A stretch of DNA of 64,000 nucleotides, from positions 1-64,000 of the forward strand of contig CALHYX010000088.1 in NCBI GenBank assembly GCA_938041035.1, in the 5' to 3' direction. Both the position numbers and the translations under genes were made by a program. How positions within the stretch are numbered: the first letter of the stretch is position 1; the number at the start of each line of letters is the position of its first letter. This document shows positions 35,273 through 43,794 of the stretch, one piece after another. A model generated the notes under the pieces. It ran no database searches and was not told the DNA's origin. It worked only from the letters and a program-made list of their open reading frames with translations. The stretch is from an uncultured Acidimicrobiales bacterium (GTDB lineage Bacteria > Actinomycetota > Acidimicrobiia > Acidimicrobiales > SHLQ01).

Positions 35273-36916
35273 CTACATCATGCCGCCCATACCACCCATG
35301 CCACCCATGGGGTCGCCTGCCGGCATCGGCGGGGCTTCCTCGGGCTTGTCGGCGACGAGCGCCTCGGTGGTGAGCAACAGGGCCGCGATCGACGCTGCGT
35401 TCTGCAGGGCCGCGCGGGTGACCTTGGCCGGGTCGATGACACCGGCCTTCACCAGGTCGGCCATCTGGCCGGTCGCCGCGTTGAAGCCGTTGGAGCCTTC
35501 GGCTGCCTCGACTTCACGCACGATGACCGCGCCTTCGTGGCCGGCGTTGTCGGCGATGAGCCGGGCCGGAGCCTCGAGCGCGGTAAACACGGCGCGGGCG
35601 CCGGTTTCTTCGTCGCCCTTGAGCTTCTTGATGGCCTTGGCGACATCGGCTCGCGAGCGGAGCAGAGCGGTGCCGCCGCCGGCGACCACACCTTCCTCGA
35701 TCGCGGCGCGGGTTGCCGAAAGGGCATCTTCGATGCGGTGCTTCTTTTCCTTGAGCTCGACCTCGGTCGCCGCACCAACCTGCACGACGGCAACGCCGCC
35801 GGCCAGCTTGGCCAGTCGCTCCTGAAGCTTCTCGCGGTCCCAGTCCGAGTCGGTGATTTCGATCTCCGACTTGATCTGGTTGACCCGACCCTCGACGTCG
35901 GCCTTGGTGCCGGCGCCTTCGACGATCGTGGTTTCGTCCTTGGTGATGACGACCTTGCGAGCCCGACCGAGCATGTCGAGACCGACACCGTCAAGCTTGA
36001 GGCCAACCTCTTCGGCGATGACCTGACCACCGGTGAGGATCGCCATGTCGGCCAGCATGGCCTTGCGGCGTTCACCGAAGCCGGGAGCCTTGATGGCAAC
36101 CGAGTTGAAGGTGCCGCGGATCTTGTTGACCACGAGGGTGGCGAGGGCTTCGCCTTCGACGTCCTCGGCGATGATCAGCAGCGCCTTGCCGGACTGCATG
36201 ACCTTCTCGAGCACCGGCAGGAGTTCCTGCACCGAGGTGATCTTGCCCTGGTTGAACAGGATGTAGGGGTCGTCGAGCACGGCTTCCTGGCGCTCGGCGT
36301 CGGTCACGAAATACGGCGAGAGGTAGCCCTTATCGAACTGCATACCTTCGACGAAGTCGAGGTCCATACCAAAGGTGTTGGACTCTTCGACGGTGACCAC
36401 GCCGTCCTTGCCGACCTTGTCGATCGCCTCGGCGATGACCTTGCCGATCGACTCGTCGGCGGCCGAGATGGACGCCACGCTGGCGATCTGGGCCTTGGAC
36501 TCGGCAACGGGAACGGCCTGCTTGCCGATGGACTCGACCGCCGCCTTCACGGCCGCTTCGATACCCCGCTTGAGACCCATGGGGTTGGCGCCGGCTGCGA
36601 CGTTGCGCAGACCTTCGCGAACGAGGGCCTGGGCGAGCACGGTGGCCGTCGTCGTGCCGTCACCGGCAACGTCGTTGGTCTTGGTCGCGACCTCTTTGAC
36701 GAGCTGGGCGCCCATGTTCTCGAACGGATCTTCGAGCTCGACCTCACGGGCGATGGACACGCCATCGTTGGTGATGGTCGGCGCACCGAACTTCTTGGCG
36801 AGAACCACGTTGCGGCCCTTGGGGCCGAGCGTGACCTTGACGGCGTCGGCGAGCTTGTTAACGCCCGCCTCGAGGCCGCGGCGGGCGTCCTCGTCAAACT
36901 TCAGAATTTTGGACAT
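35273..36916 (-). CDS. groEL: Chaperonin GroEL (Hsp60)
   Basis: Large-ring chaperonin folding cytosolic proteins with GroES and ATP. The 547-residue protein is full length and collinear with the family: KVTLGPKGRNVVL near the N terminus, the ATP-site segment GDGTTTATVLA, and the flexible Gly-Met tail GGMGGMGGMM found in folding-competent GroELs, not the His-rich tail of many actinobacterial GroEL1 copies. It follows groES by 11 bp and shares its CIRCE-controlled promoter. Confidence 0.98.
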   Translation of the reverse strand: MSKILKFDEDARRGLEAGVNKLADAVKVTLGPKGRNVVLAKKFGAPTITNDGVSIAREVELEDPFENMGAQLVKEVATKTNDVAGDGTTTATVLAQALVREGLRNVAAGANPMGLKRGIEAAVKAAVESIGKQAVPVAESKAQIASVASISAADESIGKVIAEAIDKVGKDGVVTVEESNTFGMDLDFVEGMQFDKGYLSPYFVTDAERQEAVLDDPYILFNQGKITSVQELLPVLEKVMQSGKALLIIAEDVEGEALATLVVNKIRGTFNSVAIKAPGFGERRKAMLADMAILTGGQVIAEEVGLKLDGVGLDMLGRARKVVITKDETTIVEGAGTKADVEGRVNQIKSEIEITDSDWDREKLQERLAKLAGGVAVVQVGAATEVELKEKKHRIEDALSATRAAIEEGVVAGGGTALLRSRADVAKAIKKLKGDEETGARAVFTALEAPARLIADNAGHEGAVIVREVEAAEGSNGFNAATGQMADLVKAGVIDPAKVTRAALQNAASIAALLLTTEALVADKPEEAPPMPAGDPMGGMGGMGGMM

Positions 36917-36927
36917 GTAAGACGTCC

Positions 36928-37218
36928 CTACTTCACGATCGCGAGCACGTCGCGAGCGTTGAGGATGAGGAGATCTTCGCCGTCCGACGAGATTTCGGTC
37001 CCGCCGTACTTGCTGTACACGACGGTGTCGCCGACGGCGACGTCGTTGGGGATGATCTCACCGGTGGAATCCGACCGCTTGCCGGGACCGACGGCCAGGA
37101 CTTCACCCTGCTGGGGCTTCTCCTTGGCGCTGTCGGGGATGACCAGACCGCTGGCGGTGGTCTCCTCGGATTCAGCGGGACGCACCACAATGCGATCCTC
37201 GAGTGGCTGCAAGTTCAT
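36928..37218 (-). CDS. groES: Co-chaperonin GroES (Hsp10)
   Basis: Heptameric lid of the GroEL chamber. The 96-residue protein starts MNLQPLEDRIVVRP, has the mobile loop ESEETTASGLVIPDSAKEK and ends DVLAIVK. ATG 37218 is supported by GGAGG about 8 nt upstream; an upstream in-frame ATG at 37245 lies inside the CIRCE element and is rejected. First gene of the groES-groEL operon. Confidence 0.98.
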   Translation of the reverse strand: MNLQPLEDRIVVRPAESEETTASGLVIPDSAKEKPQQGEVLAVGPGKRSDSTGEIIPNDVAVGDTVVYSKYGGTEISSDGEDLLILNARDVLAIVK

Positions 37219-37238
37219 TCGTTCGCCTCCGATTGGCG

Positions 37239-37265
37239 TTAGCACTCTCTTAATGCGAGTGCTAA
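37239..37265. promoter_or_regulatory. CIRCE element (HrcA operator)
   Basis: TTAGCACTC-N9-GAGTGCTAA is an exact match to the CIRCE consensus and lies 21 bp upstream of the groES start. The known binder is the heat-labile repressor HrcA, which relieves repression of groESL on heat shock; hrcA itself is not in this window. Confidence 0.97.
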
Positions 37266-37294
37266 AGCTAGTCGCGCGATTCGGAGGTTTGCAA
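37265..37294 (-). promoter_or_regulatory. Predicted groES promoter
   Basis: On the minus strand TTGCAA (37294-37289), an 18-bp spacer and TAGCTT (37270-37265) resemble -35 and -10 boxes. The -10 abuts the CIRCE element, so bound HrcA would cover the transcription start. Confidence 0.5.
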
Positions 37295-37359
37295 CGCCGA
37301 CGAACAAGGATCTTGTCGATGGCCGCATTCCGGCCTGCGAACGGGTTCGCGAACCTCCG

Positions 37360-38403
37360 TTACGGCAGGCCCACCGACGGGTTTGCCCCGGTGTCCAGCC
37401 CGGCGGGACCGTCGCTTTGCAGCCGCCACCATCCGGCGGCGGCGACCATGGCGGCATTGTCGGTGCACATCGATCGGCTGGGCAGAAAGCCCCGCATACC
37501 GTCGGACACGCACACATCGAGCAGTGTCTCGCGCAGTTGGGAGTTGGCGGCGACACCCCCGGCCAGACAGAGGCCCTTGGCCCCGACGTCCTGGGCCGCG
37601 GTGCGAGCCTTGGCCACCAGCACATCGACCACCGCTGCCTGGAACGACGCGGCGACATCGGCGGTCGATGCGTCCGGATTCTTGCGCACGTGGTTGACGA
37701 CCGCGGTCTTCAGCCCACTGAAGGAGAAGTTCAGCCCGTCGTTCTGGAGGGCGCGCGGAAATCGGATGGCCTCGGGGTCACCCTCCATGGCCAACGCATC
37801 GATGGCCGGACCTCCCGGGTAGCCCAGACCGAGGTAGCGGGCGACCTTGTCGAACGCCTCGCCGGCGGCGTCGTCCAGGGTGGAGCCGAGCACTTCGTAG
37901 CGACCATGGCCGGTCATGAGTACGAGCATCGTGTGACCACCGGAGACGAGCAGGACCACCAGCGGCATCTCGAGGTCGGGTTCCTCGAGGAACGACGCGT
38001 AGAGGTGGGCCTCGAGGTGGTTCACCGACACGAACGGGACATCCCACACCAGGGCGAGGGCCTTGGCCGCGCTGACCCCGACGAGGAGCGAACCGATGAG
38101 TCCGGGCCCGGTGGTGGCGGCGACGGCCTCGATCTGGTCGTTCTCGATGCCGGCCTCGACGACGGCCTGGGCGACCACCGGCGTGAGCAGCTCGACATGG
38201 GCCCGGCTGGCGATCTCGGGCACCACGCCGCCGTAGCGGGCGTGCAGGTCGACCTGACTGCTGACGACCGACGACAGCACGGATTGGGCGCCGACGACGA
38301 CGGCGGCGGCGGTCTCGTCACACGACGATTCGATGCCGAGGATGGTCGCCGCGACGGCCGGGGCATCCGGGGCCGGATCGATGGTGGGTTCGGTAGTGGT
38401 CAT
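37360..38403 (-). CDS. tsaD: tRNA N6-adenosine threonylcarbamoyltransferase
   Basis: Transfers threonylcarbamoyl to A37 of ANN-decoding tRNAs, with TsaB and TsaE. From ATG 38403 the product has 347 residues. It has ILGIESSCDETAAA, the iron-ligand histidines His129 and His133 in VNHLEAH, VSGGHTMLV, DDAAGEAFDK and LAGGVAANSQLR. AGAGG lies 6 nt upstream. A 119-bp spacer with short G-rich direct repeats separates it from rimI. The spacing is compatible with one operon from tsaE to tsaD. Confidence 0.96.
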   Translation of the reverse strand: MTTTEPTIDPAPDAPAVAATILGIESSCDETAAAVVVGAQSVLSSVVSSQVDLHARYGGVVPEIASRAHVELLTPVVAQAVVEAGIENDQIEAVAATTGPGLIGSLLVGVSAAKALALVWDVPFVSVNHLEAHLYASFLEEPDLEMPLVVLLVSGGHTMLVLMTGHGRYEVLGSTLDDAAGEAFDKVARYLGLGYPGGPAIDALAMEGDPEAIRFPRALQNDGLNFSFSGLKTAVVNHVRKNPDASTADVAASFQAAVVDVLVAKARTAAQDVGAKGLCLAGGVAANSQLRETLLDVCVSDGMRGFLPSRSMCTDNAAMVAAAGWWRLQSDGPAGLDTGANPSVGLP

Positions 38404-38522
38404 GATGCCTCTGGTTACTGGGCTACTTGCGGTGTCGGGATAGTGGTGGGGATAGCGGTGGGGGACAGCGGTGGGGTGGTGCGAGACCACCGCGACCGCT
38501 CCGGTGCCTGGCACCAGAGTGG
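38404..38522. repeat. Short G-rich direct repeats between rimI and tsaD
   Basis: About four loosely repeated units of 12-15 bp, based on GTGGGGATAGCG, run through 38430-38480, followed by a small hairpin GGTGGT-GCGAG-ACCACC around 38477-38493. No gene is present. The role is unknown; it could be remnant duplication in an otherwise tightly packed operon. Confidence 0.4.
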
Positions 38523-39143
38523 TCAACGGCGGCGGAAACCGGGCGGGCGGGCCAGGGTGACGGCGGTCGGTTCGACATGGCGGCCGCCGGGAAGGGCGGC
38601 CTCGATCGCGGCGAGCCGTTCGAGCCACGCCGGTTCGCCGACATCGCTCGCCCACATCACCACGGCGTCCTCGGCGATTCTCTCGCCCGGGTCGTCGCCG
38701 TAATAGCCGGGGCGGACGCCCGAGGGGGAGAAGCCGAATCGTTCGTACAGCGCCTGCGCCCGCTCGTTCGACACCCGGACCTCGAGGGTCACCCCGCCGA
38801 GCTGTCGACGTCGGGCATCGTGCATGAGTTCGATCATCAGGTGCGAGGCGATGCCCTCGCCCTGACGGCGGGGGTCGACGGCCACGGTGGCGATGTGGCC
38901 ATCGCCATCGAGCACCATCATCCCGGCGTGACCGACGAGTACCGCGCCGTCGAACGCGGCCAGGTAGCGCCGTTCCCGTATCGACATCTGCAGTTCGCGG
39001 CGCCACAGCTCAAGCGACCAGGCCTTGGGATACACGGCTTCGTCGATCTTGCGGATGGCGTGCACGTCGCGCCGGCGGGTGGCGGCGATCGTGAGCGACG
39101 GGCCGTCGGTGGGCGACTGCCCGTGACGGGCCGCCGGGATCAC
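38523..39143 (-). CDS. rimI: Ribosomal protein N-acetyltransferase RimI-like (GNAT)
   Basis: The 206-residue GNAT acetyltransferase starts at a GTG that overlaps the tsaB stop as GTGA. The acetyl-CoA loop is RRQGEG (about residues 92-97) after the strand IATVAVDP, and the C-terminal YERFGFSPSGVRPGYY matches RimI, which acetylates the alanine at the N terminus of ribosomal protein S18. The bacterial order tsaB-rimI-tsaD is common. A C-terminal tail of about 50 residues beyond the GNAT fold is unusual and rich in Pro and Arg at its end. Confidence 0.9.
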   Translation of the reverse strand: MIPAARHGQSPTDGPSLTIAATRRRDVHAIRKIDEAVYPKAWSLELWRRELQMSIRERRYLAAFDGAVLVGHAGMMVLDGDGHIATVAVDPRRQGEGIASHLMIELMHDARRRQLGGVTLEVRVSNERAQALYERFGFSPSGVRPGYYGDDPGERIAEDAVVMWASDVGEPAWLERLAAIEAALPGGRHVEPTAVTLARPPGFRRR

Positions 39144-39838
39144 GCGCCCTCCCGGGTCGACCAGTTGATCTCGGCGTCGGGCTTGCGGAGGTACAGCGGC
39201 TTGATCTCCCACGGCTTCACGAACTCCTCGCGCAACGCCTGAGCGTGCGCGAGCTGCACGAGCGATCGGGCGTTCGGATGCGACAGCCCCTGTTCGACGA
39301 TCTCGACCCGCTGCAGGCCGGCGAACGTGGCGGCGTAACGCAGCGCTCCATCGCCGACGAGCAGGCACTCCTCGTTCACTGCAAGCAGTTCGGAAGCGAG
39401 GTCGTCCGGGGTCGCCACCCGGTAGTCGGTGACCCGCTGCACACCGCCGGGCACCTGGCGGTAGAAGGCGTGGAAGACCTCGCCGCGCCGGGCGTCGAGG
39501 GCGGCGACGATGAGCCGGGAGGTGAACCGCACGGGGAAGGCGACCAGGTCGAGGCTCGATACCCCGATCATGGGGACCCCGAGAGCGTGCGCGATAGCGG
39601 TCGCGGTCGAAATACCGACCCGCAGGCCCGTGTAGAGGCCGGGACCGAGGTCGACGGCCACCACGCTGATCTCCGCCAGCTCAACCTGGGCCTGGCGCCG
39701 CACGAAATCGATCTGGGGGGTGAGGGTTTCGGCATGACGGCGGCCGCGCGCCGAGTGGGCGGACGCAATGACGCCCTCGTGTCCGCCGATGGCGGAACCG
39801 ACCTGGTCGGTCGCACTTTCGATTCCCAGGATCAACAT
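39140..39838 (-). CDS. tsaB: tRNA t6A biosynthesis protein TsaB
   Basis: Inactive ASKHA-fold partner that bridges TsaD and TsaE in t6A synthesis. The 232-residue protein has ILGIESATD at the N terminus, the RRHAETLTP motif and VDLGPGLYTGLRVGISTA, diagnostic of TsaB. It overlaps tsaE by 7 bp and rimI by 4 bp, so the four genes read as one coupled unit. Confidence 0.95.
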   Translation of the reverse strand: MLILGIESATDQVGSAIGGHEGVIASAHSARGRRHAETLTPQIDFVRRQAQVELAEISVVAVDLGPGLYTGLRVGISTATAIAHALGVPMIGVSSLDLVAFPVRFTSRLIVAALDARRGEVFHAFYRQVPGGVQRVTDYRVATPDDLASELLAVNEECLLVGDGALRYAATFAGLQRVEIVEQGLSHPNARSLVQLAHAQALREEFVKPWEIKPLYLRKPDAEINWSTREGA

Positions 39839-40377
39839 TGGTCACCGTCCTCCGGGCCGGCGCCGGCATCGTCGGTACTGGTCGTACCGGGGGCGAGAGC
39901 GGCGGACAGCCGGCGTTCGCGAGCGGCCCAACGCGGACCGACGGTGCGGAAGTCGATCATGCGGTCGTCGTCGCCTTCGCCAAAGGTGATCCGCAGCTCG
40001 AGGTAGTCGGCGGGCAGGGCGGGAGCGATCGCGTCGCCCCACTCGATCACGGTGACCGTGTTGCCGTCGAGCAGCTCGGGCAGGTCCAGGTCGAGCACTT
40101 CGCTCATCTGTTCGAGCCGGTACACGTCGAGGTGGTTCAGGCGAAGCCGGCCTTCGTATCGCCGGGCGAGGGTGAAGGTCGGGCTGGTGATGGCGTCGGT
40201 GATACCGAGAGCGGCCCCGAAGCCCTGGGTGAAGGCGGTTTTGCCGGCGCCCAGGTCACCCATCAACAACAAGAGGTCACCGGCGACGCAAAGGTCGGCG
40301 ATCGCGGCCGCCACGGCCTTCGTCTGAGATGGGGAGGAGGTAGCGACCAGCAGCATAGGCACGAGGGGCATCGCCAT
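39832..40377 (-). CDS. tsaE: tRNA t6A ATPase TsaE
   Basis: P-loop ATPase needed for turnover of the TsaBD complex. The 181-residue protein has Walker A GDLGAGKT (residues 40-47), the switch-like SPTFTLARRYEG, LNHLDVYRL and VIEWGD. The C-terminal 30 residues form a disordered, acidic tail. The start could also be the ATG at 40356 (MLLVATSS). Many actinobacteria have alr next to it; here a P1-family peptidase takes that place. Confidence 0.94.
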   Translation of the reverse strand: MAMPLVPMLLVATSSPSQTKAVAAAIADLCVAGDLLLLMGDLGAGKTAFTQGFGAALGITDAITSPTFTLARRYEGRLRLNHLDVYRLEQMSEVLDLDLPELLDGNTVTVIEWGDAIAPALPADYLELRITFGEGDDDRMIDFRTVGPRWAARERRLSAALAPGTTSTDDAGAGPEDGDQC

Positions 40378-40436
40378 CGTGCTGGCGATACCCGAGGTAA
40401 TGGTAGGTCAGCGGCGACGCGTCGCCACGGTTGGCG

Positions 40437-41306
40437 TCACCCGATTCGGCGCACCGCGGCCTCGACCGCCACGGTGGCGAGCAGCCTCACCTCGTCGACG
40501 GACCGGTGCGCTTCGGCGCCGATGGTGCCGGTCGCGGCGGCGACCAGCGCATCACCATCGCCGCGGGCGTGAGCGGGAAACAGTGCTCGGGCAAAGCCGT
40601 CGTGACCGGCCTGGGCCACGAGGTGGCAGTCGGTCTTGGTGAGCCGGGCGTTGGTGACGATCGCGCCGATGGTCGTGTTCTCGAACGCGGGTACGTCGAA
40701 CGTCGGCCAGCCATCGAAGCTGCCGGCTTCGATGGCCGCCGGTACCTCGCCGTCGTCGATGGCGCCCCAGGCGTTCACCGCCAGGATCACGGCGACACTC
40801 AGGCCGTCCCGATCGATGCGGGCGACGCCGATACCGCCGGGCGCCGCGTGGTCGCGGCCCCGCCACTTCCCCACCGTGGCGCCGATCCCGGCGCCGACGC
40901 GCCCGTACTTCACCTCGGCCTCGGCCGCCCGCAGGGCGATGGCGCCGTCGTTCGATGTCGGGTGGACCTCGGCCGACCCGACCCCAAGGTCATAGAGACT
41001 CAGACCCACGACGATCGGCACGACGCCGTCGGCGGTGGGATGCCCGACACCATCGTCGGCCAGGGCGCGGGCGACGCCGTCAGCGGCGGCCAGGCCAAAG
41101 GCCGACCCTCCGCTCAGCACCAGCGCGTCCAGGCGGTCGACGAGTCGCCCGGGGGCGAGTAGCGCAAACTCCCGCGTGGCCGGGGCGCCACCGCGCACCT
41201 CACCGGAGGCGACGGTGCCCTCGGGGAAGCGAACGACCGTGCAGCCGGTAACGGCGACGGGGTCGCTCCAGTGGCCGACGGTGACACCAGCAGCGAGTTC
41301 GGTCAT
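40437..41306 (-). CDS. P1 family peptidase (DmpA/NylC-type Ntn hydrolase)
   Basis: The 289-residue protein belongs to the DmpA/nylon-oligomer-hydrolase group, self-processing Ntn hydrolases that act on aminopeptides or oligoamides. The expected cleavage site is Asn210-Thr211 in FENTTIGAIVTNA, leaving Thr211 as the nucleophile. Other family segments are LSGGSAFGLAAADGV and KYGRVGAGIGATVGK. Its ATG overlaps the stop of the upstream glycosyltransferase gene (ATGA). The physiological substrate is unknown. Confidence 0.88.
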   Translation of the reverse strand: MTELAAGVTVGHWSDPVAVTGCTVVRFPEGTVASGEVRGGAPATREFALLAPGRLVDRLDALVLSGGSAFGLAAADGVARALADDGVGHPTADGVVPIVVGLSLYDLGVGSAEVHPTSNDGAIALRAAEAEVKYGRVGAGIGATVGKWRGRDHAAPGGIGVARIDRDGLSVAVILAVNAWGAIDDGEVPAAIEAGSFDGWPTFDVPAFENTTIGAIVTNARLTKTDCHLVAQAGHDGFARALFPAHARGDGDALVAAATGTIGAEAHRSVDEVRLLATVAVEAAVRRIG

Positions 41307-42427
41307 GGGCTCACCCTAGGTCCGCCTTCGGCGACGGCGGACAACGCCGCGTCATAGCGGGGTGCGACCTCGGTCCACCCGAACCGGCGGATGGAGGCGG
41401 CCAGGCCTTCAACCCGCCGCCGGGCGGAGTCGAGGTCGGTGAGGACGGCGCGAAAGCGGCCGTACAACTCGTTTGGCCCGAACAACACCGGCGGGTGGAA
41501 CGTCGGGGGAATGACCTCGGGGTAGCTCATGCGGTCGGGCAGCAAAGGGACGGCCCCGGCCGCGACGGCTTCGAGTAGGGCGATCCCGAAGAACTCGTGG
41601 CGAGCGGTGCTGACCACCACGTCACCCCGCGCCAGGAGCTCGACGTAGTCGGCGCGGTCGAGCACTCCGACATGGGTCACCCGGTCGCCGAGGCGGTCGA
41701 TGGCCGAGGCGAACTCCCGGGGGTCCACTCGACGGTTGGCGCCGGCCAGCGCGACGGTGAAGTCGACGCCATCGTCGGCGAGCCGCACCAGGTTGGCGAG
41801 GAATCGCTCGGGGTTCTTGTCGTAATCCCATCGTTGGTTCCACACCACCAGCGGCGCGCCGGTGGCCCTCGCACCCCGCGCGGGCACAGCGATATCGCTC
41901 AGCTCCACACCGACGGACTGCACCGAGAGTTTTTCGAGCACGCCGGGCAGCCGATCGACGTGCGGCGGGTCGGGCGTGGCGGCGAGGAAGGCGGGGAGGG
42001 CCGAGGCGAGCGCGTCGCGGTGGAACGCCGAGTTGCACCACACGTGATCGGCCGCGACCAGGTTGGTCCAGTCGACCAATGCCGGCTCGGCCTCACGGGT
42101 GGTTCCCACCAGGTCGGGGTAGACGATCTGGTTCTCGTGCAGGTACGCGACGACGGGGGCATCGCCGAGCCAGCGGCGCGACAGGCCCAGGAACGCGGCG
42201 AGGTTGATAAACCCGGTCGCCACGACCACGTCGGGCTGCCCGTGCGCCGCCACGTGCGCCTCGGCGGCGGCCGCCAGAGTCACCGCCGCGCCGCGTTGGC
42301 GCCAACGCCAGAACGAACCGGGAAGGGTGAGCAGGTGAACATCGTGCTCACTGTGCCGGGCCAGCCCTTCCGCCCACGCTCGGTGGGACCCGGCGAACCA
42401 GGGCACCAGCACCAGCACGTGGCTCAC
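41303..42427 (-). CDS. QTMAN-like glycosyltransferase (DUF3524 + GT4-type domain)
   Basis: The 374-residue protein matches the family of animal GTDC1, the tRNA-queuosine alpha-mannosyltransferase. N-terminal DUF3524 motifs are FAGSHRAW (near residue 11), LPGSFWRWRQRGAA (35-48) and YLHENQIVYP (95-104), then CNSAFHRDAL. The C-terminal GT-B half has WNQRWDYDKNPE and RHEFFGIALLEAVAAGAVP. The sugar acceptor in bacteria is not established. It overlaps nnr and the P1 peptidase gene by 4 bp each and stands four genes from tsaE-tsaD, which also modify the tRNA anticodon loop. Confidence 0.85.
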   Translation of the reverse strand: MSHVLVLVPWFAGSHRAWAEGLARHSEHDVHLLTLPGSFWRWRQRGAAVTLAAAAEAHVAAHGQPDVVVATGFINLAAFLGLSRRWLGDAPVVAYLHENQIVYPDLVGTTREAEPALVDWTNLVAADHVWCNSAFHRDALASALPAFLAATPDPPHVDRLPGVLEKLSVQSVGVELSDIAVPARGARATGAPLVVWNQRWDYDKNPERFLANLVRLADDGVDFTVALAGANRRVDPREFASAIDRLGDRVTHVGVLDRADYVELLARGDVVVSTARHEFFGIALLEAVAAGAVPLLPDRMSYPEVIPPTFHPPVLFGPNELYGRFRAVLTDLDSARRRVEGLAASIRRFGWTEVAPRYDAALSAVAEGGPRVSP

Positions 42428-43794
42428 TGGCGGAGTTCGGCTAGCACGCCCGGTAGGAGCGGTGCCAGATCGGTGGCGACCAGCCCCTCGACCGATCCGG
42501 CGAGGGCGGCCCGGGCGTGGATCGCCACGCCGAGCGTCGCCGCCTCGTAGGGACCGGTGCCGCGGGCGAGGAAGGCCCCGATGATCCCGGCGAGCACATC
42601 GCCGGTCCCGGCGGTGGCGAGGCTGGCCGGCGCGTTGGGTTCGACCGAGACGGCACCGCCCGGGTCGGCGACGATCGAGGTGGGGCCCTTGAGGACGACG
42701 ACCGCGCCGGTCGCGGCCGCGAGCTCGCGGGCGGCGCCATACCGGTCCGCCGCCGGCGCCGTTCCCACCATCCGAGCGTATTCGCCATCGTGCGGGGTCA
42801 GCACCGTCGGGGCGGTCCGGGTGCTCAGGAGTTCGGCCGCCCGGTCGCCGAGCAGGGTCAGCCCGTCACCGTCGAGCACCATGGGGCGAATCGACTCCGC
42901 CACGAGACGCGGCACGGATTCGACCAGCTCGGGTCGCTGACCGAGTCCCGGCCCAATTACCAAGGCGTCGAAACGCAGCGCGGCCGGGCCGAGGACGAGG
43001 TCGGTACCGATCGGGTGCACGACGGCTTCGGACGCGGCGGCGAGTGTGGTGGCCACCTCGCCCGGCACCGAGACGCGCACGTAGCCCGCACCCGAGCGAT
43101 GGGCGGCGCGGGCCGCGAGGGCGGGCGCGCCGCTCATGCCGGCCGATCCGCCCACCACCCAGACCGCCGAACGCCACTTGTGGGTGTCGGGGCGGCGCTC
43201 GGGTAACAGCGCCGCCAGGTCCGCCGAACCGGGGACGTGGGCCCGGGCCCGGCGCCCGTCGAGCCCGATGTCAGCGACGGTGATGCGACCCGCGGCGGAG
43301 CGGCACGGTTCGAGGGTGAGCCCGGGCTTGAGCGCGGCGAAGGTCACCGTGTGATCCGCGCGAACCGGATTGCCGGACGCCACCCCGGTGAGGCCGTCGA
43401 ACCCCGAGGGGATATCGACCGCCAGGACCGACGCTCCGCTCGGTATCTCGGGCGCGTCGTAGGGCCGAGATAATCCGGTGCCGAGCGCCGCGTCGATGAC
43501 CAGTTCGGCCCGCCGATCGACGGATTCGCCGAGGCCGACGACCGACGTCTTCACGCCCCGGGCAGCGAGCCGTCGAGCCGCAACCCGACCGTCGGCGCCG
43601 TTGTTGCCCGCCCCGGCGACGACACAGACCCGCCGACCGTAGGTTCCGCCGAGCACCTCGACCGCCCGGCGGGCGACGGCCGCTCCTGCCCGTTCGATGA
43701 GTTCCGCTACGCCTTCCGGAGCGGCCGCGTCGATCGCGGCCATCTCCTCCGGGGTCACGATCGCGACGCCGGTGGGTACGCGCGGTTCAATCAC
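42424..43794 (-). CDS. nnr: Bifunctional NAD(P)H-hydrate epimerase/dehydratase
   Basis: Repairs hydrated NAD(P)H. The 456-residue protein has an N-terminal epimerase (YjeF_N) domain with VAGAGNNGADG (about residue 60) and a C-terminal ADP/ATP-dependent dehydratase with VVGGSAGMSGAPALAARAA, LTPHDGEYARM and the catalytic aspartate in TAGTGDVLAGIIG. The GTG start overlaps the acpS stop as GTGA. Confidence 0.94.
   Translation of the reverse strand: MIEPRVPTGVAIVTPEEMAAIDAAAPEGVAELIERAGAAVARRAVEVLGGTYGRRVCVVAGAGNNGADGRVAARRLAARGVKTSVVGLGESVDRRAELVIDAALGTGLSRPYDAPEIPSGASVLAVDIPSGFDGLTGVASGNPVRADHTVTFAALKPGLTLEPCRSAAGRITVADIGLDGRRARAHVPGSADLAALLPERRPDTHKWRSAVWVVGGSAGMSGAPALAARAAHRSGAGYVRVSVPGEVATTLAAASEAVVHPIGTDLVLGPAALRFDALVIGPGLGQRPELVESVPRLVAESIRPMVLDGDGLTLLGDRAAELLSTRTAPTVLTPHDGEYARMVGTAPAADRYGAARELAAATGAVVVLKGPTSIVADPGGAVSVEPNAPASLATAGTGDVLAGIIGAFLARGTGPYEAATLGVAIHARAALAGSVEGLVATDLAPLLPGVLAELRQ

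Noticed and set aside
38404..39006. Fusion of TsaD with an upstream reading frame to 39006
   Set aside because: The extension is an Arg-rich shadow of rimI; TsaD is complete from ATG 38403.
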